Positions 52,032-61,410 of a stretch of DNA of 64,000 nucleotides are shown here, in pieces; the first letter of the stretch is position 1, and each line of letters starts with the position of its first letter. This DNA comes from an uncultured Christensenellaceae bacterium (GTDB lineage: Bacteria; Bacillota; Clostridia; Christensenellales; UBA3700): contig CALWKW010000005.1 of assembly GCA_944381365.1 (NCBI GenBank), positions 90,755-154,754 of the forward strand, read 5' to 3'. The notes beneath the pieces are model-generated. The model did not search any database. It was given only the letters and a program-made list of their open reading frames with translations, and had not been told where the DNA came from. Made by a program: the position numbers and the translations under genes.

Positions 52032-53228
52032 ATGAAGTTTTTTGATTTGTGCAAATTGTCTTTTAAGAATTTGTTTTACAATTTTTACAGGTCGATTGCT
52101 AGCATAGTTATGCTGACGCTTTTGTCTGTTATCATAATATTTTTCGGCGGTATTATGAAGACATTAAACGGCGATATACAAAAAAATCTAATCGACCAAA
52201 CAGAAAAGTACGGCATGGATATGTCTATGATTATGTCCGAAAAACAGAATACGCAAGAATTTATAGAGCTTATGGATGAGCAAGGTCTTTTCGATACCTA
52301 CACAATGTCGCTTTATATGGGAGTAGGTGCATTCGGGAATGTAGCGGAAGCAGAAGACGAAACAAAATTCAGATTGCATCCTATGTGTATGGGCAAGGAA
52401 AATGCATCCTATACCCCAAAGCTTTTGCAAGGACATACATGGAGTGAGGATTGCAAAGGCAAAAAATATATCTGGATTGACGAAGAGACAGCTTTAAGTA
52501 CTGATAAAAAAGTAGGGGATATATTAAAATTCAGTTTTAACAATCAGAACTTCGAGTATGAAATAAGGGGAATTATCTCGTCAAGCAGTTGTCTTTTGGA
52601 ATATACTTTTTTTGACTTTGAGGGCTATGGAGTAGATGTGACATTATATCAAAAAAATCTCGACAAAGTGGATATGGATTTTTTCAAAAGATTGGAAGAT
52701 ATCGACAAATATCTCATAAGCAAATATAATCTCCAGACCAATGCTATAAGCGGGAGTTCCTATAATTATTATCTGTCGGCAATGACTATAAAAAAATGGG
52801 CGACAGGCATAGGCATATTTCTCATAGCCGTTTGTATAGGTTGCAGTATAGGCAGCATACTCAATACGATAAAAATAAATATCAGCAAAAACAATTATTC
52901 TTTGGGTATGATGAGAGCAATCGGAGCCAAGAGCAGCGAGATATATTGGTATATCGTATTGCAATGGCTGATAATAATATTTATCGCTACGCTCATAGCG
53001 GGAATAATAGTGGCGATAATGACGGCGACAATAATGTATGACATTATGCCTATGATGTTAAGACTTATTTTTGGCGATATAATACTTATTACAACGCCGC
53101 AAATCAGCTATTGGGCAATCCTTATAAATATATTCGTATTGTTTGCGACAATTATGTTGAGTTCGTTGGTTTTATTGAGAAAATACACCCAAAAGCCCGT
53201 AATAAACATTTTGCAAGGAGGAGAATAA
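52032..53228 (+). CDS. FtsX-like ABC transporter permease 1
   Basis: A 398-residue permease: N-terminal helix (about 20-42), a large extracytoplasmic domain (about 45-245) and three C-terminal helices with the FtsX signature GMMRAIGAKSSEIYW. It forms the membrane part together with permease 2. The ATG overlaps GAGGAAAGG at the ATPase end. It is not preceded by sensor-kinase genes, so it is not an evident antibiotic-peptide BceAB module. Confidence 0.88.
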   Translation: MKFFDLCKLSFKNLFYNFYRSIASIVMLTLLSVIIIFFGGIMKTLNGDIQKNLIDQTEKYGMDMSMIMSEKQNTQEFIELMDEQGLFDTYTMSLYMGVGAFGNVAEAEDETKFRLHPMCMGKENASYTPKLLQGHTWSEDCKGKKYIWIDEETALSTDKKVGDILKFSFNNQNFEYEIRGIISSSSCLLEYTFFDFEGYGVDVTLYQKNLDKVDMDFFKRLEDIDKYLISKYNLQTNAISGSSYNYYLSAMTIKKWATGIGIFLIAVCIGCSIGSILNTIKINISKNNYSLGMMRAIGAKSSEIYWYIVLQWLIIIFIATLIAGIIVAIMTATIMYDIMPMMLRLIFGDIILITTPQISYWAILINIFVLFATIMLSSLVLLRKYTQKPVINILQGGE

Positions 53229-53229
53229 A

Positions 53230-54753
53230 ATGAAATTCAAAGAATATTGGAGCCTTGCGAAATTATCGCTTAAAAACAACAAAAAGACAACCCGCTCTAC
53301 GATATTGGGACAGGTATTCGGATTTTTGTTTCTTATCCCTATTATTCTTATCGTGGTCGGCATAAACACAAGCATAGAAAAAGAACTCGATAAATATCCC
53401 GGGTACAACTATTATCAGCTTGGCATGGCAGATTACAGAATAGATACTAAAGACGATTATTTTTCATGGAATTTATCGGGTTCAGAGCATTTGGAAGAGT
53501 TTTTGGCAGAGCCTTATACTTCTTCAAAAATCGTATATGAAAGTTATGAAATAGGTTTTGGCAGCACTCTTGCTCTAAAGTCTGACAAGAAAAATCAAAG
53601 TTATGATTTTGAAGGACGATATGAAGATGCTCCTATTCCGATGAATATATGGGACAGCAAAATAAATAAAAGTCTTTTTCCCAAAAGCATAAATGCCAAA
53701 AATGCGTTTTTGTACGGAGGGCAGTTTGAGGGAGATGGCAAAGGTCAAGTAATTGTCAGCGAATACTATCTTAATTTGATGGGACTTGAGGCAAAGGATG
53801 TCTACAACAAGTATCTCACTCTTTATTATGACGAATATCCTTATTATGTAATAGATAACGGATTAGGCGAAGACGAAAGATATGTCGTATTCAAGGATTT
53901 TAAAGTCGTAGGAATTATCAAAAAAAGCATCACTGAAGAATACTTCTATCCCTACAACACTGACGATCAGCATTATATGGGAGGCATGATGTATTTCTGC
54001 GATACAAGCGTCTATGATTCAAATGGAAACGGTATGCTCAAAGAGATGTATAATTCAGAGGGGAAAAAGATTATTCCCAATTTTGATGACAGACAAAGAC
54101 TTCTCGATGAGTCCTATATGATGCTTACAGACTCTTATTATTGGAGATGGAATGATCTTACGGCATCGGCTACAATAATTTATTGCGAAAGCAATTCTAT
54201 GTCAAAGCTCAATGAAGGCATAGTATATGTCAACAGCATCACAAACAAAATCAATCCTGAGGCCGTAGATATGATGGTGGTATCTTCGACATACAGCACT
54301 TATTGGTGGATTTATCAGTCGAGCAATCTGATATGCCTTGCCTTTTTGGCGGTAAGTTTTGTAATACTCGTTTGTACAATTATCAATTTTTATTGTTCGA
54401 CCACTCACGATATCGAAAGACGAAGACATTATCTTACGCTTATGAGAGCGGTAGGAGCAAAAGACAGAGTTATCCCCAGACTTTATATGACAGAAGCTTT
54501 GGTAATCACTTTGAAGACGAGTATCGCAATAGCAGTATGCGGAAGCGTACTTGGAATTATCGTCAAGCTTGTCCTTGACCAGATTATCGAGACAACAGGC
54601 ATCTTTATTACAATTACAATACCTTGGTGGCTTGTATTCGTGGTGGTAGCATGCTCGATAGTTTTTACGATAGCGATAAGCGTAATCATATCTTGGCTTT
54701 GCTCGTACAGATTGTCAAAACGAAGAATTACCGATATTCTCAACAACGAATAA
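53230..54753 (+). CDS. FtsX-like ABC transporter permease 2
   Basis: A 507-residue permease of the same architecture: N-terminal helix (about 30-50), a larger extracytoplasmic domain (about 55-360) rich in Tyr and Asp, and three C-terminal helices with LMRAVGAKDRVI. It starts 1 bp after permease 1, with AAGGAGGAGAAT. The pair suggests a heterodimer. The substrate is unknown; candidates are lipoproteins, peptides or envelope components. Ended by a bidirectional hairpin. Confidence 0.88.
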   Translation: MKFKEYWSLAKLSLKNNKKTTRSTILGQVFGFLFLIPIILIVVGINTSIEKELDKYPGYNYYQLGMADYRIDTKDDYFSWNLSGSEHLEEFLAEPYTSSKIVYESYEIGFGSTLALKSDKKNQSYDFEGRYEDAPIPMNIWDSKINKSLFPKSINAKNAFLYGGQFEGDGKGQVIVSEYYLNLMGLEAKDVYNKYLTLYYDEYPYYVIDNGLGEDERYVVFKDFKVVGIIKKSITEEYFYPYNTDDQHYMGGMMYFCDTSVYDSNGNGMLKEMYNSEGKKIIPNFDDRQRLLDESYMMLTDSYYWRWNDLTASATIIYCESNSMSKLNEGIVYVNSITNKINPEAVDMMVVSSTYSTYWWIYQSSNLICLAFLAVSFVILVCTIINFYCSTTHDIERRRHYLTLMRAVGAKDRVIPRLYMTEALVITLKTSIAIAVCGSVLGIIVKLVLDQIIETTGIFITITIPWWLVFVVVACSIVFTIAISVIISWLCSYRLSKRRITDILNNE

Positions 54754-54821
54754 ATCGTATGATATACAAGCTATCAATTTATCGCTCTAAAATTTTGAGC
54801 AAAAACATCTTTATTCACAAC

Positions 54822-54853
54822 AAAAAATGCACTCTTTTCGAGTGCATTTTTTT
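54822..54853. terminator. Bidirectional terminator
   Basis: AAAAAATGCACTC / GAGTGCATTTTTTT with a 5-nt loop. It serves the permease operon (+) and the alpha-mannosidase gene (-). Confidence 0.85.
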
Positions 54854-54877
54854 GGCTTTTCTATTACTTTTTTATCA

Positions 54878-57853
54878 TTATTTTTCGATATAAATTGTCT
54901 TTATCTCGTGAGGAGCAAAAGTCAAAGTCTTGGATTTGAGAGTCTTTTCTTTGTTTTCCAGCATATCGCATTCATACAATGCTTTTGCCTCAAAGCTCAA
55001 AGAAAGCTGAGCATTGACTTCATCGCCGTAAGCTTCGTAGGCTCTTATGATAATACCCTTTTCGTCTTCGGCTACTTTTATTGTCTCGATAATGATATCT
55101 TTCATATCGAATTTTGCGATAGTATCGAGATTGAGTGCGTTGGGAATTATTTCAACAGGGTTGTTGAAGCAATATCCCTTTGCCATCAAATCGGTATCTC
55201 TGAGTTTTTCCTTGTGAGGATAGATAGCATAACTGAAGTTGTGCACGCCTCTGTCGCAGGTAGGGTCAGGGAATTGAGGTGCACGAAGAAGTGCCAATGA
55301 GAGGAAGCCGTTCTTTGCACGATGACCGTACTTGCCGTTGTTGAGAAGAGCAAAGCCATAATCTTCTCCGTCAAGGTTGACGAATTTGTGAGCACATACT
55401 TCAAATTGAGCCCACTGAACTTTGTCGTCCTCGTGAGTGGTGCGGTCAAAGTTTCCGAATTGGATATTGCATGTGACATTGTCCGCAAACACGGTAGGTA
55501 CAAAATCTGCTCTCAGCATCTTGAGGTCTTCATGCCAATCCACTGCCGTATCGAATTTTACCATATCTCCGCCCAAAGAGAGAATTATCTTTTGTATGAG
55601 AGTAGACTTGTTGTACTTAAAAGAGTTTTCTCTTATGAGGAAAGCTCCGTCAATATATGTACGGCAAGAATTGAGTTTGAATTCCCACTTTTCGAGGTTT
55701 ATATAGTTTATGTCTATATCCCATGCGTTGTAGAATTTGAAAGGATCTGAATATACCACAAGTTTGTTGAAGTATTCTTTGACAAGCTCTTTGTCGCAGG
55801 TTTTGTCGACAAGGGATATGATTTCGCCGTTCTGACCGAATACGACTTTGAGATTTTTGTTTTCGATAGAATTGTCGCTATAACTGAACTCGCTGCTGTC
55901 TATTGCGATAGGATTGAGTTTTGCCACAGAGTGAGCTTTGAGGTCAGCTTCATACCAGTTGTTGTCGATAGATACAAATTCTTTTCTGTCAAAGTCCACA
56001 GGATTCAAAGCATAGTCGCCTGTATCTTTTGTGAGAGCGTCTAGCATAATCTTTTGGATTTCTTTGAGCTCGTCATACATTATCTGATATCTTGCATAAG
56101 CTTCGTCATAAACTCTCTTGATAGACGAGCCGGGCAATACATCGTGGAATTGATAGAGAAGCACTTCTTTCCAGATTTGCTCTACCTTTTGTCTGTCATA
56201 GCTGATGCCGTTGAGAAATGCTACCGCACCCAGCCATTCTACCTTGTGGAGCATTTCTTCGATGCGTCTGTTCCACTTCTTGCAGTTTGCTTGCGAAGTA
56301 TAACAGCCCTGATGTCTTTCATAATACAATTCGCCTTCGTGTGTAGGGAATATGTCGCTCATATCCTTGATATCGTCAAAGAAGTTGATAGCGGGAGAGG
56401 GCTTGCAGGGAGCAAGACCGTCCATATTCTTTGAATGACGCTTGAGATATTCGAGGTGTCCTTCTCCGGGACCGCCGCCGCCGTCACCGTCACCGAACAT
56501 GAGCAAAGCTTTGGGACATATTTCTTTTTCGCTGTATCTGTCTTCGCTCTTTTTGATGGCGAAGGGGGACATGCCCGAGTTGTAATCTCCCAAAGGCTCC
56601 ATGTGAGAGATAAGTTTTGTTCCGTCAAGACCTACCCAGTTGAAAGTGCGATAAGGGAAGCGGTTGAAGTCGTTGGAGCACAACTTGATTGTCATGAAAT
56701 AATCCATACCGCTTTTCTTGAGTACCTGAGGAAGTGTAGCAGGAAAACCGAATACATCGGGCAGCCAGCACATTCTAGATTTGAAGTCAAAGTTTTCCTT
56801 CCAATACTTCTGACCGTAAAGACATTGTCTTACCCACGATTCTCCGCCTGAAAGATTGCAATCGCCTTCTACCCACATACCGCCTTGAAGTTCGATTCTG
56901 CCTTCCTGAACATACTTTTTGACTCTCTCAAAGAGTTCGGGATATTCTTCCTGAAGCCATACAAACATCTGAGGCTGAGATTCTGCAAAATAGAAGTTGT
57001 CATAAAGAGCAAGATTGCGAATCTGATTGGCAAAAGTACGGCCGATTTTTCTTTTTGTTTCTCTTATAGGCCACAGCCATGCCAAGTCGATATGAGCGTG
57101 ACCTATGCAGTAATATGTGGTGGCCTCGTACTCGGGCTTTTTCTCGAGAGTAGGACGCAAAAATTCTCTTGCTTTTTCCACGCCTTCTTTTTTGTAAATC
57201 TTATAGCTTTTTGCCAAAGCCTCGTCTATTTCCTTATATCTTGGACTCTCTTTGTCAAGAAGCATCATGATAAAGAACAAGTCGATATAGTCATAGTAAT
57301 ACTGATTGAGTTCTTCGTCATGAATACATATATCGCATCTTCTCAGATGAGCGGTACATTTTTTGAATCTGAATTTTCCGTTGAAGCCGGCATCGACATA
57401 CATATCGATTTTTTCGCCGCCTTCTGCATTGTCTGTAATGTCCACTCTCTGCTTTGCGATAAGGGAATGGAAAACATCGCCTTTGCTTAGGATTTGAGTA
57501 AGACCTTGAATGATGATGCCGTCAGGGTTGAAGACAAGACCTTCGCCCTGAAGTTTTATACGGCAGATTACGCTGTGTCCTTTTGCCTTTTTGGGTACAA
57601 CGCCCGTAAAGTGAAACCATGCACAATCAAAGCTGTCGGCATATTCTTTTCTCTTGCCCCATGACTGCCATTGGCGGATAGGCTTAAAAGCCGACTTGTC
57701 AAGCTCATCCCATTTGATAGGCTCTTTGCTTTTGATTATCTCGGCTTTGAGATCTCCTACCTTTTTGTTTATATTGCATTTAATGTTCCAGATATGCAGA
57801 ACATGGTTTTTGTTTTGCATAGCTTTCTTTACTACTTTCTTATCGAGCCCCAT
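54878..57853 (-). CDS. Alpha-mannosidase, glycoside hydrolase family 38
   Basis: A 991-residue cytoplasmic GH38 enzyme that removes alpha-linked mannose. The zinc motif GHAHIDLAWLWPI lies near residue 250, and the nucleophile Asp is in CWLPDVFGFPA (about 366); PLGDYNSGM and the later FGDGDGGGGP loop also fit the family. C-terminal beta-sandwich domains complete the normal length. The ATG at 57853 follows AGGGAG, with a TTGATT, 18 bp, TATAAT promoter. It complements the GH2 beta-mannosidase and points to degradation of mannose-rich glycans imported by the cell. Confidence 0.95.
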   Translation of the reverse strand: MGLDKKVVKKAMQNKNHVLHIWNIKCNINKKVGDLKAEIIKSKEPIKWDELDKSAFKPIRQWQSWGKRKEYADSFDCAWFHFTGVVPKKAKGHSVICRIKLQGEGLVFNPDGIIIQGLTQILSKGDVFHSLIAKQRVDITDNAEGGEKIDMYVDAGFNGKFRFKKCTAHLRRCDICIHDEELNQYYYDYIDLFFIMMLLDKESPRYKEIDEALAKSYKIYKKEGVEKAREFLRPTLEKKPEYEATTYYCIGHAHIDLAWLWPIRETKRKIGRTFANQIRNLALYDNFYFAESQPQMFVWLQEEYPELFERVKKYVQEGRIELQGGMWVEGDCNLSGGESWVRQCLYGQKYWKENFDFKSRMCWLPDVFGFPATLPQVLKKSGMDYFMTIKLCSNDFNRFPYRTFNWVGLDGTKLISHMEPLGDYNSGMSPFAIKKSEDRYSEKEICPKALLMFGDGDGGGGPGEGHLEYLKRHSKNMDGLAPCKPSPAINFFDDIKDMSDIFPTHEGELYYERHQGCYTSQANCKKWNRRIEEMLHKVEWLGAVAFLNGISYDRQKVEQIWKEVLLYQFHDVLPGSSIKRVYDEAYARYQIMYDELKEIQKIMLDALTKDTGDYALNPVDFDRKEFVSIDNNWYEADLKAHSVAKLNPIAIDSSEFSYSDNSIENKNLKVVFGQNGEIISLVDKTCDKELVKEYFNKLVVYSDPFKFYNAWDIDINYINLEKWEFKLNSCRTYIDGAFLIRENSFKYNKSTLIQKIILSLGGDMVKFDTAVDWHEDLKMLRADFVPTVFADNVTCNIQFGNFDRTTHEDDKVQWAQFEVCAHKFVNLDGEDYGFALLNNGKYGHRAKNGFLSLALLRAPQFPDPTCDRGVHNFSYAIYPHKEKLRDTDLMAKGYCFNNPVEIIPNALNLDTIAKFDMKDIIIETIKVAEDEKGIIIRAYEAYGDEVNAQLSLSFEAKALYECDMLENKEKTLKSKTLTFAPHEIKTIYIEK

Positions 57854-58044
57854 ACTTACTCCCTAACTATTTTTTAAAAATTTATAAAATTATTATAGCA
57901 TAGACAAAATTATTAAATCAATATGAATTTGCTCGAAAAATGAAAAAATTATATGGATAAAACGGATACAAAAAAGAAAATACCAAAAAATTTTCTATAA
58001 TCGATACAAGGCGATTAAGTGTCTTATATCGCCGAAAATTGTCC

Positions 58045-58073
58045 TTGAAACAATGCGTTATATATGCTAGAAT
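58045..58073 (+). promoter_or_regulatory. Promoter of the lipoprotein gene
   Basis: TTGAAA at 58045, 17 bp, TAGAAT at 58068. Confidence 0.6.
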
Positions 58074-58091
58074 ATAAATAGGAGGTATTTT

Positions 58092-58892
58092 ATGAAAAAA
58101 AGACTTTTGATTTTTTGTGTAATTGTTGTAGTGGTTTCGGTATGTGTGAGTTTTTCGGCATGCCGATTTGACAGTGTCACTTCGCTTGAAAAAGATTCAG
58201 AAATAAAAGCTGTCGAGCTTATATACAAAGACGGCTATACCATTCAGCTTGACAAAGAGGGAGCGGATTATATCGCCAATACCATAAAGGCTATCCCCGA
58301 GTTTTCTCAGGACAGCAAAATTCTTGTCAACAGCAGGTGGGAGTACGAATACGATTATACTTTCAGAATTACTTTTATGAGAAAGCAATTTTTCAAAAAA
58401 GTAAAGACTACGGTTGATTATCGTTTTGGCACGACAGGAATTTATACCGACAGCAGCGGTAAGCAAAGCAAGCGATATTTTGAAAACGAGTGGACTTATA
58501 CGGTAGTGGGAGCGAGAAAGATTGCCAATACCAACAAAGAAAAGTCAAAAGAAGTCAGAGCATATCTCGACAATTTGGTAAGCACTCAGAGAGAAGACAA
58601 ATACTCTCAAATAAAAAATACTTTTTTGGACGAAGGATATACTCTCCGTGATTTGGAAGGAGCCGAGCTCAATATTGTATCCCTACCTGATTCTAACACA
58701 TTTATAAGTCTTTATGCTTCAAAGGGATTTGAGGCAATCAATGAAAAGGGTACATATTATGTATATTTTGCCGACAGAGAAAAAGCAGAAGAGTTCAAAA
58801 CAAAATTCTCTGATTTGGGCGGATATTCAAATGATGTATTTTGCGGATACGGCAGCCAAGACGGCAAAGCTTTGATAAGCAAATTGTTTTAA
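58092..58892 (+). CDS. Lipoprotein of unknown function
   Basis: A 266-residue lipoprotein with an SFSAC lipobox (Cys about 24). The mature protein looks like two alpha/beta halves: residues 35-150 with EYDYTFRITFMRK, and 165-266 with GEGYTL-like and TFISLYASKGFEA segments. No family was recognised. The ATG follows AGGAGGT. It is monocistronic, between the divergent GH38 gene and a terminator. Confidence 0.75.
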   Translation: MKKRLLIFCVIVVVVSVCVSFSACRFDSVTSLEKDSEIKAVELIYKDGYTIQLDKEGADYIANTIKAIPEFSQDSKILVNSRWEYEYDYTFRITFMRKQFFKKVKTTVDYRFGTTGIYTDSSGKQSKRYFENEWTYTVVGARKIANTNKEKSKEVRAYLDNLVSTQREDKYSQIKNTFLDEGYTLRDLEGAELNIVSLPDSNTFISLYASKGFEAINEKGTYYVYFADREKAEEFKTKFSDLGGYSNDVFCGYGSQDGKALISKLF

Positions 58893-58956
58893 TGATTAAG
58901 TATAATAAAACAATATAGATTTAAAGTATTGACGACATAATAAAAATCGATATACA

Positions 58957-58990
58957 AAAAGGGAAAGAACAATCTTTCCCTTTTGTTTTT
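58957..58990 (+). terminator. Terminator of the 58-kb lipoprotein gene
   Basis: AAAAGGGAAAGA / TCTTTCCCTTTT with a T-rich tail. Confidence 0.8.
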
Positions 58991-58994
58991 CTTC

Positions 58995-59023
58995 TTGACA
59001 AATTGACAAAAACATTATATCTT
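58995..59023 (+). promoter_or_regulatory. Promoter of the YgjP-like gene
   Basis: TTGACA at 58995, 17 bp, TATCTT at 59018. A longer frame beginning with TTG at 59003 lies inside this promoter, so it is not used. Confidence 0.6.
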
Positions 59024-59041
59024 GTCTTTGGCGGTAGCGAT

Positions 59042-59764
59042 ATGGAAAAACGAATTGTTGAGTATGACGGCAGATATTTAGAATATTATCTTTTTAGAAA
59101 GAAAATGAAAAATATGCGTATGCGTATCAAAGAGGACGGAAAACTTTTTGTGTCATGTCCCGTATATACTCCGCTTTATGAGATAAACGCTTTTATATTA
59201 AGGCACTTTGATTGGATAGAGCAAAAGAAAAATGAGATTCAATCAAGACCATTGCCAATCAAGAGAAATTATATTAGCGGCGAAGAGTTTTTGTTTTTGG
59301 GACAAAAATACACTCTTGTGATAGATATCGGGACAAAAGAAAAAGTCACGCTTATAGACAAATATATGGTTCTTTCCACAAGACATCCTGACGATATTGA
59401 CAAAAAACATAAGCTTATCGACAAGTGGTATAAAGAGGAAATAGACTTTGTGTTTAGAAGACAATTCGATATGATTGTCAAGACATACAGACATCTTTTC
59501 CCAAAAACTTATATTCTCAAAATAAGACAGATGAAAGCCCGTTGGGGAAGCTGTATGATAAACAAAAATACAGTGGTGCTCAATTCAAAACTCATATATG
59601 CGGACATCAAATATGTCGATTATGTGATAATGCACGAGCTATGCCATTTTTATCATAAAAATCACGATCACGATTTTTACAGAATGCTTGCAAGCCTTTG
59701 CCCTTGTCATAGACAACTCAAAAAAGATCTAAACCACGGAGGATATATCTCGTATTCCCATTGA
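59042..59764 (+). CDS. YgjP-like metallopeptidase (DUF45)
   Basis: A 240-residue predicted zinc metallopeptidase of the DUF45/YgjP group. The zinc site is HELCHFYHKNH (HExxH, about residue 198), with a preceding MKARWGSC motif typical of this family. The N-terminal half is beta-rich with RMRIKEDGKLFVSCP. The substrate is unknown. The start is the ATG at 59042; it has no strong ribosome site. It is followed by a terminator and converges with the AEC carrier. Confidence 0.88.
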   Translation: MEKRIVEYDGRYLEYYLFRKKMKNMRMRIKEDGKLFVSCPVYTPLYEINAFILRHFDWIEQKKNEIQSRPLPIKRNYISGEEFLFLGQKYTLVIDIGTKEKVTLIDKYMVLSTRHPDDIDKKHKLIDKWYKEEIDFVFRRQFDMIVKTYRHLFPKTYILKIRQMKARWGSCMINKNTVVLNSKLIYADIKYVDYVIMHELCHFYHKNHDHDFYRMLASLCPCHRQLKKDLNHGGYISYSH

Positions 59765-59799
59765 AAAGAAAAAAATAAAACAATCACAAAATTTTGAAA

Positions 59800-59832
59800 A
59801 AATGCGACCAGAAGGTCGCATTCGTTTTTTTT
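59800..59832 (+). terminator. Terminator of the YgjP-like gene
   Basis: AATGCGACC / GGTCGCATT with a 4-nt loop, then CGTTTTTTTT. Confidence 0.8.
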
Positions 59833-59846
59833 GATTTTGAATTTTA

Positions 59847-60791
59847 TTAAATTACAAGTGCCATTATCGGCAAGGTTATGATTGACGACATCGTGCCCAA
59901 AAGCACCATGTTTGCCGCTGTATCCTGTCCTTCTCCGAGTATCTCTGCATAGTTTTGCACGACTGATGCCACAGGACAAGCACACATGACATACATACAC
60001 CACTTCAGCTCTTCGTCCACTCTCAAAAGTGTGAGTATGCCTAGTACCGCAAGGGGAAATACTATCTGATTTATTGCCACGGCAAAGTAGGGCAAAGGGC
60101 TTGTGAATATGCTCTTGAATTTTACCGTAGCCAATCTCATACCCATGACAAGCATACACAAAGGTGTGGTCATCTTGCTGAGAATCATAATCATGTTTTC
60201 TATCTGACCTAGGAAATATCCGTTGTCAGAACTTATCTTGAATCCTGTGAGGAAAAAAGGCAAGGATATCGCTATGGATATAGTGGCGGGATTTAAGATT
60301 ATCTTTTTGATATTGATATGTTTTTTGTCTTTTGTAATGATTGCAGATACCAGTGTCCAGCCCAAAAGACTCATAGACAAAAAGTACATCATAGAATATA
60401 CTGCCACATTGGGAGAATCGGGGAAGAGTGCTTCCAAAAGCGGTACGCCCAAAAACGAGCAGTTTGACAAAGTAGTGGCAATTGTGGTAATACGATATTT
60501 TACATCATCGAGTTTTTTCTTAAAAATAAGCAAAAACATGCCTATAAACAAAAGCTGTACTAAGGTAATGATGACAAAGAAAATCAAAAGATTTATGCCA
60601 AGCTCTTTTGTGAAGTTTGCTTTATTGAAAGAATAAAGCGTAAGCACGGGTTGGCAGACAAACATAAGAAGTTTTGAAAAAGCAGAAATACTATCGGGTT
60701 TTACGGCTTTTGTCTTTATGAGTATAAACCCGGGTATTGCATACGCCAGCATAATTCCCACCATTATCAGCGTGACTTTAAATTCTTGCAT
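59847..60791 (-). CDS. AEC (auxin efflux carrier) family transporter
   Basis: A 314-residue carrier with about ten helices in two halves. Family features are GFILIKTKAVKPDSISAFSK in the first half, NCSFLGVPLLEALFP in the core, and MGMRLAT in the second. AEC carriers move small carboxylates, such as malate, or aromatic acids. It is monocistronic on the minus strand; no neighbour indicates the substrate. Confidence 0.9.
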   Translation of the reverse strand: MQEFKVTLIMVGIMLAYAIPGFILIKTKAVKPDSISAFSKLLMFVCQPVLTLYSFNKANFTKELGINLLIFFVIITLVQLLFIGMFLLIFKKKLDDVKYRITTIATTLSNCSFLGVPLLEALFPDSPNVAVYSMMYFLSMSLLGWTLVSAIITKDKKHINIKKIILNPATISIAISLPFFLTGFKISSDNGYFLGQIENMIMILSKMTTPLCMLVMGMRLATVKFKSIFTSPLPYFAVAINQIVFPLAVLGILTLLRVDEELKWCMYVMCACPVASVVQNYAEILGEGQDTAANMVLLGTMSSIITLPIMALVI

Positions 60792-60881
60792 ACAATCCTC
60801 TTCAATTTTTTTCCGCCTAAGATTATATCAAAATTATTATTTTGTCAAATGAATAATAGCAAATTGCAAAAATTCTAAAAA

Positions 60882-61196
60882 TTAAATACAGCCGTGGAGA
60901 TTTCTCATAAGTCTTATGATGAGTTCTTGTTGGGTTTCGGGCAGTCCGCTGAAAAGTCCGAGGCAGGTTTCTTCCATCTTGCTAAGTCCCATATCATCCT
61001 CGTCAATACCGAGTATAAAGTCAGCACTCACATTATAAAAATTGCTCAAAGCAATGATTGCTTCGCATGTGGGTTTTGAGGTTCCCTTTTCCCACTGACA
61101 TATCGTAGCTTGTCCTATACCAAGCTTTTTCCCTAATTCTTTTTGACTGAGGTTTTGCTCGATTCGTAATGCTTTGAGTATATCTTTTATTTCCAT
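60882..61196 (-). CDS. Xre-family regulator divergent from spo0A
   Basis: A 104-residue protein (if started at ATG 61196; a weaker alternative is 61226, giving 114). The HTH is LSQKELGKKLGIGQATICQW, and WEKGTSKPT follows, a typical Xre/SinR-like domain, with a C-terminal helical region rich in Glu and Leu. It is divergent from spo0A; two TTTACGATT repeats 42 bp apart lie between (61250-61258 and 61292-61300), suggesting its operator. It may control spo0A, but this is inference. Confidence 0.8.
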   Translation of the reverse strand: MEIKDILKALRIEQNLSQKELGKKLGIGQATICQWEKGTSKPTCEAIIALSNFYNVSADFILGIDEDDMGLSKMEETCLGLFSGLPETQQELIIRLMRNLHGCI

Positions 61197-61323
61197 TTTT
61201 TCTTCTTTTTCTTGCAAAATTTCCATAACAATTCTATTTTATCATAGACTTTACGATTAGAAAAGCGATTTTTTAGAGAAAAATTATTTGTTTTACGATT
61301 GAATTTACAAAATATTTACAATA

Positions 61324-61339
61324 TCGACAGTATTCGACA
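61324..61339. promoter_or_regulatory. Two 0A boxes in the spo0A-Xre intergenic region
   Basis: TCGACA at 61324 and at 61334 (read on the minus strand as TGTCGA), exactly one helical turn apart; the second extends to TTTGTCGAA, a perfect Spo0A box. They precede the spo0A -35 by about 11-26 bp, so Spo0A probably regulates its own gene. Confidence 0.65.
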
Positions 61340-61349
61340 AAGTACTACA

Positions 61350-61378
61350 TTGAAAGAAATTTTGCGACATTATACAAT
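61350..61378 (+). promoter_or_regulatory. spo0A promoter
   Basis: TTGAAA at 61350, 17 bp, TACAAT at 61373; start at 61411 after GGAGGA. Confidence 0.6.
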
Positions 61379-61410
61379 AATTATGCTCAAAAAAATTTGT
61401 GGAGGATTAT

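Noticed and set aside
59003..59041. TTG start extending the YgjP-like protein
   Set aside because: The TTG is inside the promoter (TTGACA and TATCTT).
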